Positions 1-6,367 are shown, counted from the first letter of the stretch. The stretch is DNA of 6,455 nucleotides from Firmicutes bacterium UBA3936 (GCA_002385745.1 DGEC01000047.1:572-7026); one strand, 5' to 3'. Program-made: numbers and translations. The notes: generated from the letters alone by a model not told the origin.

Positions 1-62
1 ACGCGCACGTTTGAGGGGCGTGTGTCTATGACATGCGGGTTCAAGTCCCGCCTCCGACACCA
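1..62 (+). tRNA. tRNA-Leu (anticodon GAG), 3' part
   Basis: This is the 3' part of a class II tRNA cut by the left window edge; the 5' acceptor strand and most of the D arm are missing. The anticodon stem is 6-10 paired with 18-22 (one T-G pair), with loop 11-17 and anticodon GAG at 13-15, which reads CUC/CUU leucine codons. A long variable arm (23-34; TGTC paired with GACA) is typical of tRNA-Leu/Ser/Tyr. The T arm is 35-51 with loop TTCAAGT. The acceptor 3' strand is 52-58, the discriminator is A59, and CCA is encoded at 60-62. Confidence 0.93.
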
Positions 63-76
63 TACCTGAATTTACA

Positions 77-109
77 GTCGTGGAGTTATCACCACGGCTT
101 TTTTATTTT
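77..109 (+). terminator. Rho-independent terminator of the tRNA-Leu gene
   Basis: A 7-bp stem (77-83 with 92-98, one T-G pair) and an 8-nt loop are followed at once by a run of six T, then A and four T. It starts 15 nt after the tRNA CCA end, so it should end the tRNA transcript. Confidence 0.88.
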
Positions 110-214
110 CCGGAAGCGTGTGCGACTGACACGCACAAAATTGACGATGCAGGCGAGAAAAGCGAATAGCACACGCATAGGAGGTCCGGCCTTTGCAGAA
201 AAGGAGTGTTCCCC

Positions 215-244
215 TTGCAAAAACCTTGCGGGGGCTTGTGTAAT
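215..244 (+). promoter_or_regulatory. Weak candidate sigma-70 promoter for the QueG-like gene
   Basis: TTGCAA (215-220) and TGTAAT (239-244) are separated by 18 nt. The -10 matches the consensus at 5 of 6 bases and the -35 at 4 of 6. It would give a leader of about 190 nt before the ATG at 439. No better promoter was seen in 110-438; TTGACG at 141-146 has no good -10 partner. Confidence 0.28.
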
Positions 245-273
245 GCAGGCACTTGGTGATATCCTAGACATGG

Positions 274-300
274 GTCCGGGCTATTTGTAAATGGCCGGAC
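274..300. repeat. Inverted repeat GTCCGG-N15-CCGGAC
   Basis: GTCCGG at 274-279 is perfectly complementary to CCGGAC at 295-300, and another copy of GTCCGG lies at 184-189. No T-run follows, so it is unlikely to be a terminator. It lies just downstream of the weak promoter candidate and could be an operator or a leader hairpin. No binding protein can be named. Confidence 0.4.
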
Positions 301-321
301 GGTAAGAATCTTAAAAAGCCC

Positions 322-339
322 CTGGAAGCCCTGGAAGCC
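322..339 (+). repeat. Tandem direct repeat CTGGAAGCC x2
   Basis: Two identical adjacent 9-bp units occupy 322-330 and 331-339. The length is a multiple of three, so in the open frame leading into the QueG-like gene they read Leu-Glu-Ala twice. This is probably a slippage duplication. Confidence 0.7.
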
Positions 340-438
340 TCAGGCTTGGCGTGGCTGCAGTCACAACGGCTAAATAAGGTAGAAAACCTGTTGCTGCAAA
401 TAAGTAAATCAGGTTGGGAGGCTATTGAGGAGGAAGCT

Positions 439-1329
439 ATGAGGATTAGTAAAGAAAACATTAAAGAATTTGCCTACGGCTTAGGTATGGATCTGTGCGG
501 CATTGCCGGCGTTGACAGGTTTGCCGGAGCGCCGGCTGGAACTCACCCGTGTGATCTTTTGCCCGGCTGCAAATCAGTTATTGTAGTAGGCGTGAAACTT
601 CTTGACGGGGTTATACAGGCAAATTTTCGTGCCTTTGAAAATGGGTGGCGGGATTTAAAAGGAATATACGGTACCTACGGCTATACGATATTGCCAAATT
701 TTGAGCTTGCTTACGCTTGCTATGCCCTGGCCCGGTATATCGAAAAGAAGACGGGCCGGACGGCCATGCCATGTTCAACAGGGCCCATGACAAACGGGGT
801 ACAAATTAGCATCAGGCATGCTGCCGTGGCGGCGGGACTTGGAGTTCTGGGCTGGATGGGACTGGTGCTGACACCGGAATTCGGTCCGAGGAACCGTTTT
901 GGCGTCATTCTGACAACACTTGCTCTGGAGCAGGACCCCATGTACAGCGGGCAGGTACTGTGCAATCCTGAAAAATGCGGCATCTGTACGGAAGTTTGCC
1001 CCACCAAAGCCATCAGCAGCTATAACGACAGGTCTCAAAGTTTCACCATGGAAGGCAAAACCATGGAGTATTGTGTTCTGGACTGGAATAAATGCCAATT
1101 GGCAATATATGCTTTAACTAAAGAACTGGGGGGAGAGAAGGATTACGTCACCACCGGCAACCCCACGGCGGAGGATATCCGCAAAGCACTGGAGCAAAAA
1201 CCCATCAGCGGGTCAGGGCTTCAGCATGCGAATTCCTGGCATTGTGGAAAATGCCTGACTTACTGTCCGGCCGGCAATTGGGCTCTGCGGTTTAGAAAAA
1301 CGGGCCTGTCACAGGGTCCGAAATTTTAA
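439..1329 (+). CDS. QueG-like double [4Fe-4S] cluster protein (epoxyqueuosine reductase family relative)
   Basis: This is a 296-aa soluble iron-sulfur protein. The ATG at 439 is chosen because GAGGAGG (427-433) sits five nt upstream; the frame stays open further back to a TTG at 346 without such a site. The N-terminal part has a QueG-like LLPGCKSVIVVG motif (41-51). The first cluster motif is C175-x4-C180-x2-C183-x3-C187-Pro. C219 in CQLAIYALTKEL matches the lone Cys of QueG (CISYLTIE-type motif), and C269-x2-C272-x3-C276-Pro gives the second cluster. QueG proteins reduce epoxyqueuosine in tRNA with cobalamin and two [4Fe-4S] clusters and are usually about 350-390 aa; this one is shorter and lacks HEAT repeats. 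Many anaerobes carry such paralogs with unknown substrates, so true QueG activity is uncertain. It is a lone gene, convergent with the glycyl radical operon. Confidence 0.88.
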   Translation: MRISKENIKEFAYGLGMDLCGIAGVDRFAGAPAGTHPCDLLPGCKSVIVVGVKLLDGVIQANFRAFENGWRDLKGIYGTYGYTILPNFELAYACYALARYIEKKTGRTAMPCSTGPMTNGVQISIRHAAVAAGLGVLGWMGLVLTPEFGPRNRFGVILTTLALEQDPMYSGQVLCNPEKCGICTEVCPTKAISSYNDRSQSFTMEGKTMEYCVLDWNKCQLAIYALTKELGGEKDYVTTGNPTAEDIRKALEQKPISGSGLQHANSWHCGKCLTYCPAGNWALRFRKTGLSQGPKF

Positions 1330-1402
1330 TATAAAAACTTCACAGCCCGGCAGAACAGAAGGCCATGGGGTTTGCAGTATGGTTGTATGAAATAATAAAA
1401 GA

Positions 1403-1440
1403 AGAAGCTTCCAAGCAAGATTTAAAACTCGGAAGCTTCT
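1403..1440. terminator. Bidirectional rho-independent terminator
   Basis: There is a perfect 10-bp stem, AGAAGCTTCC (1403-1412) with GGAAGCTTCT (1431-1440), and an 18-nt loop. On the plus strand it is followed by ATTTCTTTTC, and on the minus strand by TCTTTTATTATTTC. It lies between the stop of the rightward QueG-like gene (1329) and the stop of the leftward glycyl radical enzyme gene (1469), so it can end both convergent transcripts. Nothing else of note is seen in 1330-1402. Confidence 0.88.
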
Positions 1441-1468
1441 ATTTCTTTTCGGCCGGTTTTTTCCCGCC

Positions 1469-3916
1469 TCAAATGCTGAATTCGCTGCGGTAAATTATAT
1501 CATCCTGGATAGGCAAGGAAAGCTGGACAAAGTAAGCGGAGAATCCGCCAACGCGGACAATTAGATCCCTGTATTTTTCCGGATGCCTTTTTGCATCCTT
1601 CAGCTCTTCGGTATCCAGAATATTGTATTGTATATGAGAACCGCCATTAATCATATAAGCGTTTGTGTATGCAATCAATTTTTCGATACTTTCTTCACTT
1701 TTCAGGATACTCGTTGAAAACTTCTGGTTTAAAACAGAAACATAGGACTCTTCATTAAAGTTGACATTGCATGCAGAACGCAAAACGGCAGTAGGGCCAT
1801 TCCTATCCATTCCGCGCATGGGGGAAAGTGAGCCGTCGTTAAGCGGTTCAAAAGCCTTGCGTCCATTAGGAAGGGCACCTGCACCAAGGCCGCCCAAATA
1901 ATGCCATGCCAGTCCTTCGCGGGCAATCATAAAATGTCTGAACGGGGAATTATCATAAGCATGTATGATACTTGCAGAATCCCTGCTAATGCGCTTTACC
2001 ATTTCATCGGCTTCAGGAAGATCATTACCATACTTTGGCTGAGCCAAACAAAGCTGACGCACTTCTTCTCCGTGCTCACCCGCAAAATTGCTGTCCAGTG
2101 CTTGCAGCAGTTCATCCATGGTCATTATTTTTTTCTCGTAAACTATTTTTTTAATGGCAGTCAAGGAATCTGCAACATCAATAATTGCCCGGTCAGATAT
2201 GCCGAACATTGAGTAATCAGGATGAGGAAACAGTAGATCCTGGCCGAGGTTAATACTTGCTTCAATCCCCAAGATTGAAAGAAGCGGCAATCGCAGATAG
2301 TTAGGCTGGACTACCCTGGCAACACCGCCCAGCCATAGGACTTTGTGACAGATGTGCTTATGTTGCTTTAAAAATGCCTGATACAACTCATCAAAGCTGT
2401 TAAAATCTCTCGGATCCCTGGTTTTTAGTCCAACTTGCTTTCCGTTTACATCAATGCCGTTGTGCAAAGTAAGATGCAGAATCCCGGCGAGGTTAATTGC
2501 AGCAATTCCTTCCGCCCCATAATGTTCCGACCGAGTGGGAAGGCAAGGATATACACAGCCAAGTCCGCACCACTCAACCGCCTCCTCAAAGGGGATGCCA
2601 TCCCTTACAAAGCTGGATATAACAACTTCATCATTTTCAAACAGGGGTATGCCGCCCCTTGTGGACATATTAGTGCGAATGGCTTTTTTCATCAGCCATA
2701 CCGGTGTTTTTTTATTCCAACGCACAGTTACTGTAGGAGAAGACAATTTCAGCAAGGATATTATTTGCAGAATAAGATAACTTAGTTCATTGGATGAATC
2801 TTCTTTATCTTTGTTCAATCCGCCAACCATGATGTTGTTAATGCCAAAATTAATCTGATGAGACTCTTTTTGAGACGAGGAGGAGACAAAGGTTTGTGTT
2901 CCCCAACGACCAATCAGGTCTGCAAGTTGAGATGCCATCTTTTCCAAGGGTACACCGTTATTTAAGTCGTTAATAAAGAATGGATAAAGGTATTGGTCAG
3001 CACGTCCCCAGTGGCAGTAGTTTTGAATTGGGTTTTCCAGCAGCTTTGCTAAATTGCAAAATGCCATGGATTGAAGTGCTTCATGGAAGTTTCTGGCCGG
3101 GTTTTCCGGAACATATTCGCAGACCTCGGAGATTTTTAAAAGCCGTTCTTTCGCAGCGCTGTCAGATTCTTTTTCTGCCATCTTTCTTGCCAACGCAGCA
3201 TACCTGTGGGCGTGGTTGATAACGGCTTTAAGAACGATGATGGCAGATTTCCAAAAATACACCTTGTTAATATCAGTTTGACCACTTGCAATAAACTTAT
3301 CAATGTTCTGCCGGCATTCGTCGATATAACTACGGAGGCCTGCATTCAGAATTTTTTTCCAACTGAGAACAGATGTGGACTGCCCGGTAATGGCGGAGTC
3401 TAAAGACGGATCCTTTAGTTTTGCGTCCTCAATATCCCTGGCCCAGCTGCCAACAAGCTCATGCCATGCTTTATAGGTCATTTCCGGTGCAGTGCATCCA
3501 CGGAAAGTTTTAACGCTTTCTCTCAGGATTTTAAGGCTTTCTTTGTCCAGTTTTATACTTGCATTCAATGTAGCTTCTATTTCTTCACTGTCTTCTCCTA
3601 TGCCTGGTATATAATCTCCGCAAACATCAATGGCTGTCGGGCAACCAATAACACCCGGCGTCGGGCGGCCGACAATCTCATCAAAAGGATGAATTATTAT
3701 TTCCAGGTTGTCGAGAATGCATTTTAGAAGTTTAGCGCGGCGGATCTGCAAGTCTTCACCTTCGGTTTCACGCCATGACTTAACAGTCCAGATCTCCCTG
3801 TCAGCATATATTTTCCAGGGTGCCGCTTTCATTGCTTTGAGCCATTCCTTATTTAATTTACTTAAAGTCAATTTATCTATTTTTTCCAGCAAACCATAAT
3901 CAACCGACCTTGGCAT
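1469..3916 (-). CDS. Glycyl radical enzyme of the pyruvate formate-lyase superfamily, unknown substrate
   Basis: This is an 815-aa cytosolic enzyme. The ATG at 3916 is chosen because AAGGGGG (3923-3929) lies six nt upstream; a TTG at 3934 would add six residues but precedes that site. An N-terminal PFL-like region (to about 690) carries the RRAKLLK and IVGRP motifs, GRADQYLYP (304-312), the thiyl motif WCGLGCVYPC (449-458, catalytic Cys454) and PKYGND (627-632). The C-terminal radical domain has NGRKAFEPL (684-692) and RVGGFSAYF (788-796), with Gly791 as the radical site. Length matches dehydratase/lyase members (about 790-850 aa). Oddities: the residue two after Cys454 is Tyr456, where glycerol dehydratase, CutC and 4-hydroxyphenylacetate decarboxylase have Glu; and the His-Ser I recall in dehydratases before GRxDQY aligns with Asn299-Tyr300. 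The family is sure, the reaction is not. It follows its activase after an 18-nt gap. Confidence 0.95.
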   Translation of the reverse strand: MPRSVDYGLLEKIDKLTLSKLNKEWLKAMKAAPWKIYADREIWTVKSWRETEGEDLQIRRAKLLKCILDNLEIIIHPFDEIVGRPTPGVIGCPTAIDVCGDYIPGIGEDSEEIEATLNASIKLDKESLKILRESVKTFRGCTAPEMTYKAWHELVGSWARDIEDAKLKDPSLDSAITGQSTSVLSWKKILNAGLRSYIDECRQNIDKFIASGQTDINKVYFWKSAIIVLKAVINHAHRYAALARKMAEKESDSAAKERLLKISEVCEYVPENPARNFHEALQSMAFCNLAKLLENPIQNYCHWGRADQYLYPFFINDLNNGVPLEKMASQLADLIGRWGTQTFVSSSSQKESHQINFGINNIMVGGLNKDKEDSSNELSYLILQIISLLKLSSPTVTVRWNKKTPVWLMKKAIRTNMSTRGGIPLFENDEVVISSFVRDGIPFEEAVEWCGLGCVYPCLPTRSEHYGAEGIAAINLAGILHLTLHNGIDVNGKQVGLKTRDPRDFNSFDELYQAFLKQHKHICHKVLWLGGVARVVQPNYLRLPLLSILGIEASINLGQDLLFPHPDYSMFGISDRAIIDVADSLTAIKKIVYEKKIMTMDELLQALDSNFAGEHGEEVRQLCLAQPKYGNDLPEADEMVKRISRDSASIIHAYDNSPFRHFMIAREGLAWHYLGGLGAGALPNGRKAFEPLNDGSLSPMRGMDRNGPTAVLRSACNVNFNEESYVSVLNQKFSTSILKSEESIEKLIAYTNAYMINGGSHIQYNILDTEELKDAKRHPEKYRDLIVRVGGFSAYFVQLSLPIQDDIIYRSEFSI

Positions 3917-3934
3917 AATATACCCCCTTATCAA

Positions 3935-4843
3935 TTATTTGGATATTGTACAGTTTACACCGAGAGACAAAAACAGTTCTTTCACGGCCTCAATCTCAGA
4001 AGGTTCCATAATTTCAACATTTTCAAATTCATATTTCATATTCAGTGCATCATATTTTGACTGCCCTAAACGATGGAAGGGCATCAACTGAATATTCATA
4101 CCGCCGGGGCCAAGGCTTTTCATAAAAGCGGCCGTTTCCTCAATGTTTTTCCGGGAATCGTTTACTCCTGGAATTAAAGGCATGCGAAACAACACTTCAG
4201 CATTTTGTTCGACAAGAAATCTTGCATTATCCAGGATATTATGGTTTGGCAAACCAGTGTACTCTTCATGTATTTCACTGTCCATATGCTTTAGATCGAA
4301 ATAAAAGAGATCTGCTACAGGCAAGATTGTTTCAAATGCTTGCCTAGAAACCTGACCGCATGTTTCAATACAGGTACTAATTCCCTCTTCGCGGCATTTT
4401 GAAAACAGCTCGTATAAAAACAGAGGATAGAGCAAAGGCTCTCCCCCGGATACCGTAACTCCACCTCCGGACGAATCAAAAAACATTTTATCAAGGCGTA
4501 CCTTATCATAGACTTCCGCGGAAGTCATCTCTTCACCATAAAGAACCAATGAGCCATAGTAGCAAGATTGAACACAAAGGCCACAAAAAGTACATTTGTC
4601 TTGATTTATACGGTAGACACCTTGCCCCGGTATTATGGCATTATGTGGGCAAGCTTTTAGGCAACGTCCGCATTGCCTGCAGAGTTTTTCCATAAAACCC
4701 ACTTGTATAGAAGGTTTTAGGTTTTCCGGATTGGAGCACCACTTACAGCGAAGCGGGCAACCTTTAAAAAAAACTACAGTACGTATACCTGGGCCGTCGT
4801 GAATGGAATACCCCTGGATATTAGTAATAATTGTCTTTTCCAC
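3935..4843 (-). CDS. Glycyl radical enzyme activase (radical SAM)
   Basis: This 302-aa radical-SAM protein abstracts a hydrogen from the partner's glycine (Gly791) using SAM. The SAM cluster motif is C29-x3-C33-x2-C36, with the family-typical HDGPGIRT (15-22) before it. Two ferredoxin-type motifs follow, C55-x2-C58-x2-C61-x3-C65-Pro and C84-x2-C87-x2-C90-x3-C94, which mark activases of non-PFL glycyl radical enzymes (dehydratases, CutD, BSS type); PFL activase lacks them. SGGEP (132-136) binds SAM. The start is GTG at 4841-4843, with GGGAGG (4852-4857) eight nt upstream. It is the first gene of the operon, 18 nt ahead of the enzyme gene, and its near-consensus promoter lies about 130 nt upstream. 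The length is normal for the family and no key residue is missing. Confidence 0.95.
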   Translation of the reverse strand: MEKTIITNIQGYSIHDGPGIRTVVFFKGCPLRCKWCSNPENLKPSIQVGFMEKLCRQCGRCLKACPHNAIIPGQGVYRINQDKCTFCGLCVQSCYYGSLVLYGEEMTSAEVYDKVRLDKMFFDSSGGGVTVSGGEPLLYPLFLYELFSKCREEGISTCIETCGQVSRQAFETILPVADLFYFDLKHMDSEIHEEYTGLPNHNILDNARFLVEQNAEVLFRMPLIPGVNDSRKNIEETAAFMKSLGPGGMNIQLMPFHRLGQSKYDALNMKYEFENVEIMEPSEIEAVKELFLSLGVNCTISK

Positions 4844-4965
4844 TTATTACGCCTCCCAGCACTGTGAAGATGCGTCAATCAATATCCGGTTGTATGATGA
4901 AATGCCGCTAAGGCTTGCTTCATCTTGAATAGCCGTACTTAATGCTGCCTGATTTGGATTATTTT
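4844..4965 (-). other. Long 5' leader of the activase operon
   Basis: If transcription starts near 4965, about 120 nt precede the GTG. I see one 6-bp pairing (AAGATG at 4867-4872 with CATCTT at 4921-4926) and a 14-codon ATG-to-TGA frame (4923 to 4879) without a clear ribosome-binding site. No known riboswitch or T-box pattern is recognised, and no intrinsic terminator is seen. Confidence 0.45.
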
Positions 4966-4971
4966 GTTCAA

Positions 4972-5000
4972 ATTATACGTGTCCCGTTTTAACCAGTCAA
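4972..5000 (-). promoter_or_regulatory. Near-consensus sigma-70 promoter of the activase/glycyl radical enzyme operon
   Basis: On the minus strand TTGACT (5000-4995) and TATAAT (4977-4972) are separated by exactly 17 nt. The -35 matches 5 of 6 and the -10 6 of 6 bases. The predicted start is near 4965. Confidence 0.8.
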
Positions 5001-5008
5001 TGTCTGAG

Positions 5009-5040
5009 GTTATAACAAAATAATATATTTAACTATAAAA
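5009..5040. promoter_or_regulatory. AT-rich candidate operator upstream of the operon promoter
   Basis: This very AT-rich block contains the palindromes GTTATAAC (5009-5016) and AATATATT (5022-5029) and the pair TTAT-N6-ATAA (5010-5023). It covers about -44 to -75 of the activase promoter, the usual place for LysR-type activator sites. No exact LysR box can be fixed. Confidence 0.35.
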
Positions 5041-5051
5041 CAGCTTGTGCA

Positions 5052-5073
5052 CTGTCCAGGATCCGGAGAACAG
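5052..5073. promoter_or_regulatory. Candidate LysR-type operator (dyad with T-N11-A)
   Basis: CTGTCC (5052-5057) and GAACAG (5068-5073) form an inverted repeat with one mismatch. Inside it, T5055 and A5067 frame an imperfectly palindromic 11-mer, fitting the T-N11-A pattern of LysR boxes. It lies at about -60 to -48 of the regulator's own predicted start, so autoregulation is plausible. The pattern is loose and could be chance. Confidence 0.32.
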
Positions 5074-5079
5074 CCGCAT

Positions 5080-5108
5080 TTGATGTTTTGACAATGTTTA
5101 TATACAAT
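5080..5108 (+). promoter_or_regulatory. Candidate sigma-70 promoter of the LysR-type regulator gene
   Basis: TTGATG (5080-5085) and TACAAT (5103-5108) are separated by 17 nt; the -10 matches 5 of 6 and the -35 4 of 6 bases. The predicted start near 5115 leaves a 60-nt leader before the ATG at 5175. A TTGACA at 5088-5093 is a perfect -35 but has no good -10 at 16-18 nt. Confidence 0.55.
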
Positions 5109-5174
5109 GAAAATAAGATAAAATTAAGGAAATCAGTTTGTTTTTTACTGGGACAACTAAAAGAAGGGGTTAAC

Positions 5175-6056
5175 ATGTTAGGCATAACTCTTCAGCAATT
5201 AGAAATATTTTTAACCGTTGTCCATTGTCAAAGCATGTCGCATGCAGCCAAGGAGCTTTTTTTAAGTCAACCTGCGGTTAGCAATTGGATTTCGAAGCTG
5301 GAAGATGCGCTTGGAACAAAACTGTTTATACGCACTCACAAAGGGATAATCCTGACACCTGAAGGCGTACGGTTATACGCTGAACTAGATCCGGTTTATC
5401 AACGTTTTCGGGTTTCTCTAGAACAAGTTCTAAGAAACAACATGAAGAACGAAAAAAAAGGTCTTAATATCGAATGCTTTCACGAGCCGGCAATAATGGA
5501 GACGATGCGCAGCATTACCAGCCTTTTTAAAGAACGGTTTCTCGAACTGAAAGTATATTGTGAATTATATAACTCTCAGGAGCTTCGGGAAAAATTAATT
5601 TGCAACGAACTTGATGTAATATTCACTTTTTCTTTCGAGGTTGACGGCAATTCAGAATTAAGCTGCCGAAAGCTTAGGGATTTAGATCCTTATTTTTTAC
5701 TGCCATCAAGTTGGGATATCCCCTCCAGTCGTGACTATCGCATTTTACGTGAGAAGACCCTGCTGTTGGAAGTTAACAAAGGTCTTGACATCTTTTTGTC
5801 AATCTGCAAAGCGCATGGATTTAAACCGGCAAAAATAAAATATGTAAGCTCGTTGCTTTTGATATTTTACATGATCGCTGAGGGAGAAGGATTTACAATT
5901 GCCGGACCGCATATACCCGTTAACGACTACTATAATAACAAGATAGACATTTTACCCATTTCAGATGACGCATATAAGCAAAAAATTCATATGGTTGCTG
6001 CTTGGCGAAAAGGAGAAGACAAGCCATTGGTGAAGCGGTATATATCATTATCTTAA
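5175..6056 (+). CDS. LysR-type transcriptional regulator
   Basis: This 293-aa DNA-binding protein has the usual LysR length. The ATG at 5175 is chosen because AAGGGG (5164-5169) lies five nt upstream and the LysR fold begins directly (LQQLEIFLTVV, 6-16). Upstream ATG codons at 5088 and 5094 overlap or closely follow the predicted promoter elements and would add a non-family extension. The winged helix-turn-helix spans about 6-65, with the recognition helix near SQPAVSNWISKLEDALG (31-47) and the wing at FIRTHKGIILTPEG (51-64). Residues from about 95 form the effector-binding domain, which should sense a small molecule. It is divergent from the activase/glycyl radical enzyme operon across a 331-nt control region, the classic arrangement for a LysR protein controlling its neighbour. 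The ligand is probably the enzyme's substrate or a related compound, but this is inference. Confidence 0.93.
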   Translation: MLGITLQQLEIFLTVVHCQSMSHAAKELFLSQPAVSNWISKLEDALGTKLFIRTHKGIILTPEGVRLYAELDPVYQRFRVSLEQVLRNNMKNEKKGLNIECFHEPAIMETMRSITSLFKERFLELKVYCELYNSQELREKLICNELDVIFTFSFEVDGNSELSCRKLRDLDPYFLLPSSWDIPSSRDYRILREKTLLLEVNKGLDIFLSICKAHGFKPAKIKYVSSLLLIFYMIAEGEGFTIAGPHIPVNDYYNNKIDILPISDDAYKQKIHMVAAWRKGEDKPLVKRYISLS

Positions 6057-6092
6057 AAATAAAAAAAAAGGCGACACCAAAATGTAAATAAA

Positions 6093-6122
6093 CAAGGGTT
6101 TCAGAGTATTTTGGAACCCTTG
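6093..6122. terminator. Hairpin between convergent LysR and small membrane protein genes
   Basis: An 8-bp perfect stem (6093-6100 with 6115-6122) can extend by a T-G and a C-G pair. The tail on the plus strand is only CTTTAGG, which is weak for ending the LysR transcript. On the minus strand TTTATTT follows, a better tail for the leftward small gene ending at 6215. The rest of 6057-6214 holds an A-run at 6061-6069 and a small A/T hairpin (6193-6209), with no gene. Confidence 0.6.
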
Positions 6123-6214
6123 CTTTAGGATACAGTCAACAGCTTCAGGACGTATTAGTTTAGCCGTTCTGCAAAAATACAGGATGGTTTTTGTTTTTAC
6201 AGGAAAAACACTTA

Positions 6215-6355
6215 TTAGAAAAGGCTTCTGATAAAGGGAAAGACATTGCGGGCAATAAAGTAAAGGACAATAATCAGCCCCAAAAGCCAAGCGCCGTATT
6301 TGACGGCTGCTGCAGCAAAGTCATTTTCCCTGGTTTTGTCTTTAAATTCGCTCAT
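6215..6355 (-). CDS. Small single-pass membrane protein, 46 aa, unknown function
   Basis: A short ORF starts with ATG at 6355 and ends with TAA at 6217-6215. GGGGTGAT lies just upstream (about 6360-6367), and its GGTGAT part is exactly complementary to the 16S rRNA 3' end, four nt before the ATG. The first 19 residues are charged (MSEFKDKTREND, then four Ala). Residues about 20-36 (YGAWLLGLIIVLYFIAR) form one transmembrane helix, followed by a short tail with two more basic residues at most. Good initiation signals and the clean soluble-then-hydrophobic layout favour a real gene over chance. I recognise no family. It is convergent with the LysR gene and probably belongs to the unit to the right of the window, either with its own promoter or by read-through of the terminator at 6414-6435. 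Confidence 0.72.
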   Translation of the reverse strand: MSEFKDKTRENDFAAAAVKYGAWLLGLIIVLYFIARNVFPFIRSLF

Positions 6356-6367
6356 CGTAATCACCCC

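Larger units (their letters stand above)
110..438. other. Intergenic stretch without a convincing gene
   Basis: No ORF here has a start, ribosome-binding site and protein-like sequence together. It contains a small inverted repeat (GCGTGT at 116-121 with ACACGC at 129-134), a GTCCGG/CCGGAC repeat, a 9-bp tandem repeat and a weak promoter candidate. The frame of the downstream QueG-like gene is open back to 268 and reads leucine- and glutamate-rich, while another frame around 200-289 reads cysteine-rich and then hits stops. This could be the remains of a decayed gene, but I recognise no family in it. Confidence 0.5.

Noticed and set aside
116..134. Stretch resembling part of the tRNA-Leu variable arm (14 of 19 bases like 18-36)
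   Set aside because: The similarity covers only a short GC-rich, self-complementary segment and lacks the T arm and acceptor, so chance is more likely than a tRNA remnant.
33..290. 85-aa ORF on the plus strand starting inside the tRNA
   Set aside because: It overlaps the tRNA and its terminator, has no ribosome-binding site, and shows no family resemblance, although the distal Cys-rich part is mentioned as possible decay.
449..458. Possible metal-cluster motif from the C-x3-C-x3-C spacing around Cys454 (protein residues 449-458 of the glycyl radical enzyme)
   Set aside because: The middle Cys is the conserved thiyl-radical residue of the family, and the spacing matches no known cluster-binding motif.
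2980..3219. Plus-strand ORFs of 60-115 aa within the glycyl radical enzyme gene
   Set aside because: They lie wholly antisense to a well-supported 815-aa gene and lack initiation signals or recognisable domains.
4879..4923. 14-codon upstream ORF in the activase leader (minus strand)
   Set aside because: It has no convincing ribosome-binding site and no run of regulatory codons typical of attenuator leader peptides.
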